64,000 nt of DNA, taken from assembly GCA_035529075.1 (NCBI GenBank), contig DATKXK010000013.1, positions 52,853 to 116,852 of the forward strand, in the 5' to 3' direction. Shown piece after piece: positions 56,667 to 64,000 of the stretch (positions are counted from its first letter, which is position 1; each line of letters starts with the position of its first letter). The notes below the pieces were generated by a model that saw only the letters and a program-made list of their open reading frames with translations, was not told where the DNA came from and did no database searches. Origin of the DNA: Acidobacteriota bacterium. GTDB taxonomy: Bacteria > Zixibacteria > MSB-5A5 > GN15 > FEB-12. Position numbers and translations under genes: made by a program.

Positions 56667-57215
56667 TCAATGAACTCTCAGTCTGGTCAGTTGCTCCTTC
56701 AGGTCATTAAGACTGCGCCGCACCGAGCCGTCGATCACTTCGTGGTCGAGCATGACGATCATGCCGCCCAGGATGGACGGATCCACCTTGCTCTCCACCA
56801 GAATCGTGTTACCCGTCCTGGCCTCCAGTTTCCTGACCAGCGCTTCGGCGTCAGCCGGCGCAACCGGCGAGGCGGCGATGACAACCGCCCGGGAAATCCC
56901 TTTCTCCCATTCGACCAGCCGGGTCAGTTCATCGATAATCCCCGGCAGGTAATTGATTCGCCGCTTCCGTATCAGGACGACCAGAAACTCCACCAGAAGC
57001 TCCGGGAGCCGCTTCGTGAAGACGCTTCGCACCAGCGTCGTCTTTTCGTCAACGGAGATCCGCGGCCCGCTCAGCAGGCTGAGCAGACTCCGGTCGCGCT
57101 CGACCACTTCTTTCAGCGCTTCGAGCTGCCGGTGCGCCTCCTCAATCAGTCGCCGCTCTTTAAGCGAGAGGAACAGCGCCCTGGCGTATCTGCGCGATAC
57201 CTCCGGTGACAGCAT
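56667..57215 (-). CDS. atpH: ATP synthase F1 delta subunit
   Basis: A 182-residue peripheral-stalk protein linking F1 to the b subunits. VSRRYARALFLSLKER at the start and the C-terminal signature PSILGGMIVMLDHEVIDGSV are typical of the delta/OSCP family. It is 5 nt downstream of atpF. Confidence 0.97.
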   Translation of the reverse strand: MLSPEVSRRYARALFLSLKERRLIEEAHRQLEALKEVVERDRSLLSLLSGPRISVDEKTTLVRSVFTKRLPELLVEFLVVLIRKRRINYLPGIIDELTRLVEWEKGISRAVVIAASPVAPADAEALVRKLEARTGNTILVESKVDPSILGGMIVMLDHEVIDGSVRRSLNDLKEQLTRLRVH

Positions 57216-57220
57216 GGAGC

Positions 57221-57703
57221 CTACGCCTTCTCCAGATCGTCAATGAAACGACCGACCAACTCGCGCTGCTTGGCCTGGTCCAGTTCCTCGTGAAGCATCT
57301 TCTCGGTGGCCGTTATGGTCATGCCGACGATTTCGTCACGAAGCTGAACCCTGGCCTTGGCGATTTCGCGCTCGAGGTCGGCCTTGGCCTTCGCGTTGAT
57401 CTGCCTGACCTCCTCCTGCGCCGCGGACTTTATCTCGGCGGCAAGCTTCTTGCCCTCAGTCACCGCTTCGACCAGCTTCTGGCGACGTTCGCGGTCGATG
57501 TCGCGAAGCTTGCCTTCGTACTCGGCGGTGAGTTTCGCGGCTCCGGCCTTCTCATCCTCAATCTTCCGGAACTCACCGGCGATCTTTTCTCGACGTTCCT
57601 CGATAAGGTCCATCAGGGGCCGCCAGGCGAACCGCTTGAGGATCCAGACGGTGATTAGAAACCCGACGGCGTGGGTCAGGACCTGTTGCCATTCTATACT
57701 CAT
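57221..57703 (-). CDS. atpF: ATP synthase Fo b subunit
   Basis: A 160-residue stator: one N-terminal membrane helix (VLTHAVGFLITVWILKRFAW, followed by RPLMDLIEERREKIAGEF) and a long charged coiled coil. Only one b gene is present, so a b2 homodimer is expected. Confidence 0.97.
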   Translation of the reverse strand: MSIEWQQVLTHAVGFLITVWILKRFAWRPLMDLIEERREKIAGEFRKIEDEKAGAAKLTAEYEGKLRDIDRERRQKLVEAVTEGKKLAAEIKSAAQEEVRQINAKAKADLEREIAKARVQLRDEIVGMTITATEKMLHEELDQAKQRELVGRFIDDLEKA

Positions 57704-57762
57704 AGCTCTACCAGGTTAATGACGCGTTTGACAGCGGCTGCCGTGAGCTTACGCCCTGTCTA

Positions 57763-58032
<270 letters not shown>

Positions 58033-58061
58033 TCACGTACCATGTCTCCGCCGTTCCGCGC

Positions 58062-58949
58062 TCAATGCGCCGGCTCCTCGTGCGGCAGCATCAGCAGTAT
58101 GTATATGGTGGAAAGCAGAGTAAACACCAGCGCCTGAATGGTGGACAGCAGCAGGCCCAGGAAATAAAACGGTACCTGCAAAGGAATCCCGATCGGCGAT
58201 TGCGGAAGGCTGAACACCGACATGGCTGCCACACCCAGCATCACAAAGACCGCAATAAGCGTATCCTCGCCCGTGATGTTCCCGAAAAGACGAAGAGCCA
58301 GGCTGAACGGTTTGGCCAACTCGCCAATGACGTGTATGGGGAACAGCAGCGGAACCATCACCCAGCTTATGGCGTCGCGCGGGCTGCCGGCCATGTGGTG
58401 CAGGTACCCCGGGACACCCAGACGCCGCAGCCCCGTATATTGCACGTACAGAAAAACCAGGATGGCCAGCGAACCGGTAATGGTCAGGCTGGTCGACGGC
58501 GAGTGGCCCAGCGGCACCAGCCCGATCCAGTTCATGGCCAGTATGTAGAAAAAGAGCGACCCCAGGAAAGGAATGTACTTCCGCGTTTCGTCACCAAGAA
58601 TCGAGTAGACGAAATTGTACATGCCTTCCACCAGTATCTCGAGAAAGTTCTGCAGACGGCCCGGGATCAACCGGCGCCTCGCGTACACCCACATGCAGAC
58701 GGATGATAACGCGAGGGCTACGACAACGGCAAAAATGACGTTTATCCAGTGCTCAGCCCACCCGAGATCCCAGCCGGTTATCTCCTCTAGCAACCACACG
58801 GCGCTCGGAAGGTGCGGCGGGGCGCCGGCGGCGGCGCCATGGTCCGCCTGCTGCTCCGCAGAACCGGCATCACCGGTGACCACGGCCAAAACCTGACCGA
58901 ACCAGACCGGAAAGCCCAGCGCAAGCTTATTGACAATCAGCGTAATCAC
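58062..58949 (-). CDS. atpB: ATP synthase Fo a subunit
   Basis: A 295-residue membrane protein that forms the proton half-channels. The essential Arg is in FSLALRLFGNITGEDTLI, and MNWIGLVPLGHSPSTSLTIT and the C-terminal IQALVFTLLSTIYILL are typical. The N-terminal about 60 residues (a hydrophobic start, then an Ala/Gly/His-rich stretch AEQQADHGAAAGAP) are longer than in E. coli. GTG 58949 overlaps the preceding gene by 4 nt. Confidence 0.97.
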   Translation of the reverse strand: MITLIVNKLALGFPVWFGQVLAVVTGDAGSAEQQADHGAAAGAPPHLPSAVWLLEEITGWDLGWAEHWINVIFAVVVALALSSVCMWVYARRRLIPGRLQNFLEILVEGMYNFVYSILGDETRKYIPFLGSLFFYILAMNWIGLVPLGHSPSTSLTITGSLAILVFLYVQYTGLRRLGVPGYLHHMAGSPRDAISWVMVPLLFPIHVIGELAKPFSLALRLFGNITGEDTLIAVFVMLGVAAMSVFSLPQSPIGIPLQVPFYFLGLLLSTIQALVFTLLSTIYILLMLPHEEPAH

Positions 58950-59359
58950 ACGACCCCTTGAGCGTCATTTTCTTTCCCGGGGTGATCGGGCACTCTGACA
59001 ACCAGCCGCGCCAGGGTCTTGAGGATCATGACGGCCATCAGAATCGAAAATCCTGCCAGCAGCAACAACGGCTCGAATCGCGGGATCTTCAACAGCAGGT
59101 AACCCGATCCGTACAGAAGCGGAAACTTGATGAACGCCAGACCGTATGCCCGGCGCTTGTCTATCCTGCCCGGCCGAACCGTCGCCCTCACCAGCGCCGA
59201 CGTAAAGATCAGGTTCAGCACCCCCCAGGCGCCCCCGGAAAGCACGGCGATCGCCGGGAACACGCCGAAATAATACAGGCCGAACGGGAAGAATATCAAA
59301 AGAACGACAACGGACGTCTTAACGGTGCGATCGAGGAATTCCAGGCCCATGTCAGTCAT
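58946..59359 (-). CDS. ATP synthase-associated membrane protein (AtpI/subunit I-like)
   Basis: A 137-residue protein with four hydrophobic segments at the position of atpI, just before atpB and overlapping it by 4 nt. The sequence (VVVLLIFFPFGLYYFGVFPA, GGAWGVLNLIFTSALVRA) resembles small ATP synthase subunit I proteins, which help c-ring assembly or Mg2+ supply. Homology is modest, and the name rests mainly on place and topology. Confidence 0.75.
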   Translation of the reverse strand: MTDMGLEFLDRTVKTSVVVLLIFFPFGLYYFGVFPAIAVLSGGAWGVLNLIFTSALVRATVRPGRIDKRRAYGLAFIKFPLLYGSGYLLLKIPRFEPLLLLAGFSILMAVMILKTLARLVVRVPDHPGKENDAQGVV

Positions 59360-59612
59360 TGTCCTTGTCGTTGTCGAGAGCTTGAGCTTTCTTCACCAGG
59401 TTATAAATTTCTCTGGCGGCAGCGCTGAAACCCAACGCGATGCCAACAACCGTCAGGTAGGGTTCGGTTCCAAAATGTTTGTCCGCCCACCGTCCCGCGA
59501 AAAAGCCGATAAGCGGCGCGGCGGCCAGGATCGCGGGAACCGCAGCAAGAAGGCTGGCCTGGGCTAAGCTCCTGTCCTTCTTTCCTTTACGCGGCCCCAG
59601 CAGAGGGCTCAC
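59352..59612 (-). CDS. atpZ: AtpZ/AtpI-family protein
   Basis: An 86-residue two-helix protein of the AtpZ family: AAAPLIGFFAGRWADKHFGT followed by VGIALGFSAAAREIYNLVKK. The G-x3-G-x-W-x-D-x3-G pattern of helix 1 and hairpin is the family mark. It opens the atp operon; GTG 59612 has AAGGGG upstream. AtpZ with AtpI has been linked to Ca2+/Mg2+ transport or c-ring assembly. Confidence 0.88.
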   Translation of the reverse strand: MSPLLGPRKGKKDRSLAQASLLAAVPAILAAAPLIGFFAGRWADKHFGTEPYLTVVGIALGFSAAAREIYNLVKKAQALDNDKDND

Positions 59613-59645
59613 AACGGCCCCTTTCCACAGCGATTCAAGACCGCA

Positions 59646-59673
59646 AGTATGGCCTCGAAGGCAGGCATGTCAA
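59646..59673 (-). promoter_or_regulatory. Promoter of the atp operon
   Basis: TTGACA (59668-59673), 16-nt spacer, CATACT (59646-59651), about 30 nt before GTG 59612. Confidence 0.65.
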
Positions 59674-59811
59674 CCGTTTTTTACCTTCGGCGTCGCGCCG
59701 CCAACACCATGCCTCAGAATAAATTATCCTCGCCCGCCGGTCGCAACCGCTACACCTGATCACGCCCGACCGTCCCTGCCCCCCGGTGACGCCGCAGCCT
59801 CCTTTTTCCGC

Positions 59812-59841
59812 TTGCCGCCTGCGAAGTGTCCGGCCTATACT
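59812..59841 (+). promoter_or_regulatory. Promoter of the haem lipoprotein gene
   Basis: TTGCCG (59812-59817), 18-nt spacer, TATACT (59836-59841), about 16 nt of leader to ATG 59864. The 251-nt divergent region 59613-59863 holds this and the atp promoter; nothing else is seen. Confidence 0.6.
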
Positions 59842-59863
59842 GTGGTCTCACACGGAGGATCCT

Positions 59864-60535
59864 ATGCTGAGATATGCGTTACTGTGCTTCTTCGCGGGGC
59901 TGCTGGCAGGATGTACGGCTGAGTCCGATAAACAGGCCGGCGAAACGGAACCGGCAACGGCCGGGGCCCAGTTCAGCCAGGATACGATCCTGTACCATGA
60001 CGCCGCCGAGAAACTCATCGCCGACTTCTCGCGCGAACTCAAAGGTGAACTGATGGCAGCCCTGTCAAGCGGTGACGCGGTCGATGCCATCGCGGTCTGC
60101 CGAAACATGGCACCGGAAATCGCCTCCCGGTACGCGACCGGCAACTGGTCGATCAGACGGGTGAGCGATCGGAACCGCAACCCGAACAACCGGGCGGATA
60201 CGATGCAGGCAGTCATCCTGAGCAGGTTTGCCGATACGTCGGCGGCGCCGTACATGGAATCGTGGACCATTGCGGACAGCGTCTCGATCTACCGCTTTTA
60301 CAAGCCCATCCGCACCGTGCCGTTGTGCCTGAAGTGCCACGGCGACGTGCAGACTCTTGCGCCGGGCGTCTTTGAGGCGCTCAAGAGGCAGTACCCTCTG
60401 GACAAGGCAACCGGCTACAGGTCGGACGAATTGCGCGGCATGTTTGTTGTTCAAGCTACGTGGCCGGACGGCAGGGCGTTTGCCGAACAAATCCTGACCG
60501 ACAGCCTGGAATTCTTGCTTCCCGACACACAGTGA
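59864..60535 (+). CDS. DUF3365 (Tll0287-like) c-type haem lipoprotein
   Basis: A 223-residue lipoprotein: signal LRYALLCFFAGLLAGC with lipidated Cys17, then a Glu/Ala-rich linker and a DUF3365-type haem/sensor domain. DAVDAIAVCRNMAPEIASRY and WSIRRVSDRNRNPNNRAD are standard; one c-type haem motif CLKCH is at 155-159, followed by GVFEALKRQYPLDKATGY and ELRGMFVVQA. The Tll0287 structure has a similar haem-binding PAS-like fold, proposed as a redox sensor. GGAGGATC precedes ATG 59864. The frame extends to 59786 but the longer version has no signal peptide. Confidence 0.9.
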   Translation: MLRYALLCFFAGLLAGCTAESDKQAGETEPATAGAQFSQDTILYHDAAEKLIADFSRELKGELMAALSSGDAVDAIAVCRNMAPEIASRYATGNWSIRRVSDRNRNPNNRADTMQAVILSRFADTSAAPYMESWTIADSVSIYRFYKPIRTVPLCLKCHGDVQTLAPGVFEALKRQYPLDKATGYRSDELRGMFVVQATWPDGRAFAEQILTDSLEFLLPDTQ

Positions 60536-60546
60536 CGCGCTCGGTA

Positions 60547-61014
60547 TTACGGCAGGATGGCGGGGGTAAGCATCCAACCGACTGACCACACTCCGAGATC
60601 ATCCCTGCACAGGCACACTATACCGGCGTTCTCGAAGGCCACCGGAAGCCTGCTCTCGTTCCCGCACAGGAGCAGGCCCGCCAGGCGGGCGAGGTGCGGC
60701 AGGTGCCCGACCAGTATCGTATCCTCGTGCGTATCCGCCAGCCGGGCGGCCCAGACCGACGGGTTGTCCATGGGCGCCAGACCGTCGGCCGCCGTCATCC
60801 CGCCGGCCGGTCGAAGGTGATCGGCCAGCACCGCCGCCGTCTGTTCGGCTCGAGGTTTACCGCTGTGCACGATCGTGCCGGCGGTGATGCCCGCGTACCG
60901 GGACGCAAACGATGCCACCTTCTCGATATCGGCCCGGCCCTCCTCGGAGAGGCCTCGGCTCGGGTCTTCTTCCTCCGGCCGGGCCACGGCATGCTGCACC
61001 ACGTACAGGTTCAT
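60547..61014 (-). CDS. sixA: SixA-type phosphohistidine phosphatase
   Basis: A 155-residue histidine phosphatase. The catalytic His8 lies in YVVQHAVARPEEEDPSRGLS; the usual RHG is QHA, a variant seen in SixA-like proteins. The second part of the site is in HSGKPRAEQTAAVLA (Ser-x-Arg-A-xx-T) and TILVGHLPHLARLA (GHxP). SixA dephosphorylates phospho-His on phosphorelay or PTS proteins; neither is in the window. GGAGGCGAG precedes ATG 61014. It is convergent with the haem lipoprotein gene. Confidence 0.9.
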   Translation of the reverse strand: MNLYVVQHAVARPEEEDPSRGLSEEGRADIEKVASFASRYAGITAGTIVHSGKPRAEQTAAVLADHLRPAGGMTAADGLAPMDNPSVWAARLADTHEDTILVGHLPHLARLAGLLLCGNESRLPVAFENAGIVCLCRDDLGVWSVGWMLTPAILP

Positions 61015-61204
61015 TTGCTCGCCTCCGCATCAGCCGCCAAATGTTGTGACAGTGCCAATAAAGCACACCGGCGGCCCAGCGCAAGCGCGAGACGAGGTCG
61101 GAACTCGTCAGGATGATGTCGCTGTGATCGGGTTTACAGACAGGAGGTCTTGATCTTGAGATTAACGGATTGCGCCACCGCCCCCGGGCCGGGCCCGGCT
61201 CTGA

Positions 61205-62167
61205 TCAGAAGCGGTAGCCCGCGCTCACGCGGTACGTTTCGTCAAGATCGTCGTGGTGCAGGTAGGCGAAATCAACCGTGACATTGCTGACGTCCACCCC
61301 CCCTCCGGCCGTGAACCGGCCGATATCGAACCCGGCCCGGCCGAAGACCATCTCGCGATAGCTGACTTCCCAGCCCCAGTGCGTATCCAGCGAGATGTCA
61401 CGGCTCCAGAACTGGGCCGCCGCCCTGATACCTTCGAACTTGATATCGCCGCCGGCCAATGCCCGGCCAGTGAAATCACTGTACGTATACTCGACCATCA
61501 GGGCGGGCTTGACGGTCGGGTAGATGGACTCGGTGTTCCCGTCGGTGCCGAACGTAGCGCCCGAATAGCGGATGAACCCGGTGGTAATATCGGCGACGGC
61601 CAGCCCCAGTTGGGCGTAATCGTTTACCCGGTACAAGGCCCCGGCGTCCATCGTCAGGCCGTATCCGGATTCGGTGCCTATGTCGCGATAGATCACTTTG
61701 GCGGCCAGACCGAAATCGACGCGCGACTTGATCCTGCCCGAGACGGCGGCCGAAAAAAGCCAGTCGCCGTGCGACTCCTCACGCTCTACCACCGGTCGGC
61801 TGAACTCGTTCAGGCGCGTGATCTTAATGCCTCCCCCACCTAGATAGTAGACGTAGAATCCAAAGGCCTGAACAAGCGAATTGTCCGAGCCGCGGGCATC
61901 GATGTACGAAACGTAGTCGTGGTTGAGCAGGGAGCCGAACGTCTCGGCGTGCATGGCGGTCAGCAGCCTTCCGTCAAGGCGGTTCATTCCGGCCGGGTTC
62001 CAGTAGGCCGCAGTGCCGTCAAACGGCCCGGCCACGACTGCCCCGCCCAGGGCCAGACCCCGGCCTCCGACACCGAGCGAGAACGCTTCACCGGCGTACT
62101 TGGCGGCTTGCGTGCCGCCGGCCGCCAATCCGAGAAGAGTCACGAAGATATATATTCTGCGATGCAC
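61205..62167 (-). CDS. PorV/PorQ family outer-membrane protein
   Basis: A 320-residue beta-barrel protein. GTG 62167 gives a signal peptide (HRRIYIFVTLLGLAAGGTQA), with AGGAATA upstream. The family's opening is clear: AFSLGVGGRGLALGGAVVAG, then DGTAAYWNPAGMNRLDGRLL. Alternating strands follow up to a C-terminal Phe (YRVSAGYRF), the usual barrel insertion signal. PorV is part of the type IX secretion shuttle in Bacteroidota; PorV/PorQ relatives occur in other FCB-type phyla with less certain roles. No other T9SS gene is in the window. The 190-nt gap to sixA shows no clear signal. Confidence 0.9.
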   Translation of the reverse strand: MHRRIYIFVTLLGLAAGGTQAAKYAGEAFSLGVGGRGLALGGAVVAGPFDGTAAYWNPAGMNRLDGRLLTAMHAETFGSLLNHDYVSYIDARGSDNSLVQAFGFYVYYLGGGGIKITRLNEFSRPVVEREESHGDWLFSAAVSGRIKSRVDFGLAAKVIYRDIGTESGYGLTMDAGALYRVNDYAQLGLAVADITTGFIRYSGATFGTDGNTESIYPTVKPALMVEYTYSDFTGRALAGGDIKFEGIRAAAQFWSRDISLDTHWGWEVSYREMVFGRAGFDIGRFTAGGGVDVSNVTVDFAYLHHDDLDETYRVSAGYRF

Positions 62168-62302
62168 GTCAGCTATTCCTGACCGACCGTGGCGCACTGG
62201 CGTTTCAGGTTATGCACGGGCCGTCGGACGGAACCCGGGTGCCGGTCATACTATAACCCTTATTCGGCAGATGTCCAATCTCCAACCAGAACGTCCCCCC
62301 AT

Positions 62303-62333
62303 AAAAAAAGCGGGAGGCAAGCCTCCCGCTTTG
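62303..62333 (-). terminator. Terminator of the Cys-rich HMA-like gene
   Basis: AAAGCGGGAGG-CAAG-CCTCCCGCTTT (62308-62332) with a T7 run on the minus strand, 18 nt after the stop. Confidence 0.93.
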
Positions 62334-62350
62334 TACTTGCAGTCTGCAAC

Positions 62351-62962
62351 CTACCGGCTGTCGTCGCCTTTGTCCTTCTTGACCTCTTTGGCGTCCTTGG
62401 CCTTTGCCGAGCAGGTGGAAGGGCACGCCGCCTTGCTCATTGGGCAGACGGCCTTGTCGCCTGCGCCCGCCGTCTTGACGGCCTCGACGGTCGTCGATGT
62501 AGCCACGGCCGGAACGATTTGGGCTTGATAGCCCTGTTTCGCTACCGCCTCGACCAGGGTGGCGGTTTGGACCTTTGACGGATCGACGCACATTGAGACG
62601 CAGCCGTTCTCGGACGAGATGCTGCAAACCCTGATCACGCCATCAACCTTCTCCAGGCCGGCCGTAATGACGGGCTCACACGTGCCGCCCTCCATCCCCT
62701 TGATCAACATGTCAACTTTCTGGACCTTGCCGGACTTGCACAGCTCCGCACATTTTTCAAGGGGCACGCCCAGCTTAACGGCGCAGGCAGCCTGCTCGTC
62801 AGGCGTGCAGACGCGACCCGACGCCGACTTGGCCTGGCCGGCGCAACAGGTATTTCCGGCTGAACCCTTGTCAGAAGAAGCGCAATTGCCGGCAAAAACC
62901 GGCGCGGCGGCAACGGCCAGGGCGGCCAAAACGACCAGACCGGCGGTAAGTAATTGTCTCAT
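62351..62962 (-). CDS. Exported Cys-rich protein with an HMA-like domain
   Basis: A 203-residue secreted protein with 14 cysteines in the mature part. The signal peptide (LLTAGLVVLAALAVAAAPVFA) ends before GNC. An N-terminal Cys region (CCAG, CTPDEQAAC, CAELC) leads to a ferredoxin-like HMA domain at about 81-150; its metal loop reads GMEGGTC, with Gly for the first Cys of GMxCxxC, while extra Cys lie in VCSISSENGCVSMC. A C-terminal CPMSKAACPSTC and Lys-rich tail follow. Metal binding, for example of copper or mercury, is likely but altered from the norm. ATG 62962 has AAGGAAGG upstream, and its own promoter and terminator flank the gene. Confidence 0.82.
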   Translation of the reverse strand: MRQLLTAGLVVLAALAVAAAPVFAGNCASSDKGSAGNTCCAGQAKSASGRVCTPDEQAACAVKLGVPLEKCAELCKSGKVQKVDMLIKGMEGGTCEPVITAGLEKVDGVIRVCSISSENGCVSMCVDPSKVQTATLVEAVAKQGYQAQIVPAVATSTTVEAVKTAGAGDKAVCPMSKAACPSTCSAKAKDAKEVKKDKGDDSR

Positions 62963-63014
62963 AAGTGTACCCTTCCTTTGGTGCCCAAGTAGGTTAGCAT
63001 TCAATCTGTTTCCA

Positions 63015-63043
63015 AATATACCGACAAAGCCGCCCGTGGTCAA
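63015..63043 (-). promoter_or_regulatory. Promoter of the Cys-rich HMA-like gene
   Basis: TTGACC (63038-63043), 17-nt spacer, TATATT (63015-63020), leader of about 45 nt to ATG 62962. The gap to the next gene (63044-63271) shows nothing further. Confidence 0.7.
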
Positions 63044-63271
63044 GAAAAAATAATCGACCACGGAACACCACTTTGCCGCAACTCTTCACAACCTTGTTAC
63101 ATTATACACGCCCCTCCTCGGCCGGTTCCGAAACCCGGAATCCGGCAGGTTTCCGGGAGGGCCGCCCCGGGCAGATTCAGAAGACTGCTGATCGCGAGCA
63201 CGGCCGGCGCCGGTTCGCGAGCGGGCGGAATTCCGCAGCAGGGTCGCCGGGCTTGCCCGAAATCTCGCCCC

Positions 63272-64000
63272 CTATGGACAGGCCGCCGGGGGCGTGTTGC
63301 TGATAAACAGGTAGTCGATCAACCCCGTCAGATCGCCTATGTCGACAATACCTCCCTGGTCGCCGTCGACATTCGCTTCCGACAGGCAATCGGGCGGTTC
63401 GTTGGGCGGGATGAAAAGGTAGCGGATGAGATATGTGAGGTCACCGATATCCACAATCTCACCCGGATCACCGTCCACGTTGCCGGTGATACCCTGGCAG
63501 CAGGACGTCAGCAGCCGGTTGAATAGAATGGAAACATTGCCAGACTCACTGTTAGCTACCGCCAGGTCATTGTCACCATCACCGTCAAGATCAATCGAGA
63601 AGACAGAGAACGGACCATCTCCTGCGCCATAGTCGACCGCCGTTTGAAACGTCCCGTCACCGTTGTTCTTCAGAATGGAAACATTGTCAGACTCACTGTT
63701 AGCTACCGCCAGGTCATTGTCACCATCTCCGTCAAGATCGATCGAGAAGACAGAGACCGGAGAATATCCTGCCCCATAGTCGACCGCCGTTAGAAAGGTC
63801 CCGTCACCGTTGTTCATGAGAATGGAGACATTGTTAGAGAAATAGTTAGCTACCGCCAGGTCGTTGTCACCATCACCGTCAAGATCAATCGAGAAGACAG
63901 AGAACGGACCATCTCCTGCGCCATAGTCGACCGCCGTTTGAAACGTCCCGTCACCGTTGTTCTTCAGAATGGAAACATTGTCAGACTCACTGTTAGCTAC
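63272..64000 (-). CDS. FG-GAP/VCBS-repeat protein with dockerin-like tail (5' end outside window)
   Basis: The C-terminal 242 residues of a protein that continues past the right edge. The frame is open across 64000, so the ATG at 63817 is internal. The visible part has at least three near-identical 49-residue FG-GAP/VCBS repeats (NNGDGTFQTAVDYGAGDGPF, then SIDLDGDGDNDLAVAN), each with a Ca-binding DxDGDGDND loop as in integrin-like beta-propellers. The last 75 residues are a double dockerin-like tail (CCQGITGNVDGDPGEIVD, IGDLTYLIRYLF, then VDIGDLTGLIDYLF, ending AACP), closely matching the tail of the M1 peptidase at 10073. It is expected to be exported. Confidence 0.9.
   Translation of the reverse strand, partial: VANSESDNVSILKNNGDGTFQTAVDYGAGDGPFSVFSIDLDGDGDNDLAVANYFSNNVSILMNNGDGTFLTAVDYGAGYSPVSVFSIDLDGDGDNDLAVANSESDNVSILKNNGDGTFQTAVDYGAGDGPFSVFSIDLDGDGDNDLAVANSESGNVSILFNRLLTSCCQGITGNVDGDPGEIVDIGDLTYLIRYLFIPPNEPPDCLSEANVDGDQGGIVDIGDLTGLIDYLFISNTPPAACP
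63525..64000 (-). repeat. Tandem 147-bp repeats encoding FG-GAP units
   Basis: The sequence (A)GAATGGAAACATTG recurs at 63525, 63672, 63819 (one variant) and 63966: an exact 147-bp period, in frame (49 codons). Copies are almost identical in DNA, with variants mainly in the 63733-63860 copy. The array runs off the window. Confidence 0.95.

Noticed and set aside
61140..61204. GC-rich palindrome (GCCGGGCCCGGC) after the PorV/PorQ gene as a terminator
   Set aside because: No T run follows on either strand.
63525..64000. Regular direct repeats, considered as a CRISPR array
   Set aside because: The period is 147 bp with no short repeat/variable spacer structure, and the repeats are in frame as FG-GAP units of a protein.

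Overview
The window is a GC-rich, tightly packed chromosomal segment from a Gram-negative-type bacterium. It carries a complete F1Fo ATP synthase operon, the fatty-acid/phospholipid cluster (rpmF-plsX-fab-rnc), groESL, glmM-glmS, dnaE, priA, prs and coaX. Outer-membrane features are a PorV/PorQ-like barrel and lipoproteins. Two secreted proteins share a Cys-flanked double-dockerin-like tail (GNVDGD...VDIGDLT.LIDYLFI). I associate that tail, together with the PorV/PorQ protein and spoVG, with FCB-related candidate phyla such as Zixibacteria. This assignment is inference from protein style, not a computed placement. No phage, IS element or CRISPR array was seen.

Layout. 1-2.3 kb (+): a clipped gene end (possibly ispE), spoVG, tRNA-Gln(UUG), prs, rplY/ctc and a terminator. 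2.3-8.7 kb (-): priA, a TPR protein, a DUF4139 protein and a squalene/phytoene synthase-like enzyme. 8.8-13.1 kb: a GT4 glycosyltransferase, an M1 peptidase with dockerin-like tail and a cytidylate-kinase-like protein. 13.2-17.5 kb (-): a CoA-binding protein, a cap-less FAD-binding protein, groESL under CIRCE control and coaX. 17.7-21.4 kb (+): DUF116 protein, GNAT, and a two-gene cytochrome-bd-like oxidoreductase with two c-type haem motifs. 21.5-33.0 kb (-): two periplasmic thioredoxin-like proteins, dnaE, GNAT, a large M1 peptidase, LysE exporter, methyltransferase, enoyl-CoA hydratase and GNAT. 33.2-34.4 kb (+): acyl-CoA dehydrogenase. 34.4-44.9 kb (-): glmS, glmM, an inositol-phosphatase-like gene, an asymmetric ABC exporter pair, a large unknown secreted protein and a cupin. 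45.0-52.0 kb (-): lone etfB, then rnc-fabF-acpP-fabG-fabD-(truncated fabH)-plsX-rpmF-DUF177. 52.2-59.6 kb (-): the atp operon. 59.9-64 kb: a haem lipoprotein, SixA, PorV/PorQ, a Cys-rich HMA-like protein, and an FG-GAP/dockerin protein running off the right edge.

How it fits together. Proton-motive metabolism is represented by the bd-like oxidoreductase, two thiol-disulfide proteins that could serve cytochrome c maturation, a haem lipoprotein and an ATP synthase whose c subunit looks H+-specific. Envelope supply is represented by fatty acid synthesis, GlmM/GlmS, isoprenoid synthesis, a glycosyltransferase and exporters. Fatty-acid breakdown enzymes (acyl-CoA dehydrogenase, enoyl-CoA hydratase, EtfB) are scattered rather than in one operon.

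The points most worth a second look are: (i) fabH is cut to its N-terminal third inside an otherwise canonical fab operon; (ii) the bd-like oxidoreductase with fused cytochrome c domains; (iii) the shared dockerin-like tails; (iv) a recurring TATATT-type -10 box 5-6 nt before ATG, suggesting leaderless transcripts, in one case (priA) with the -35 buried in the upstream gene's terminator.
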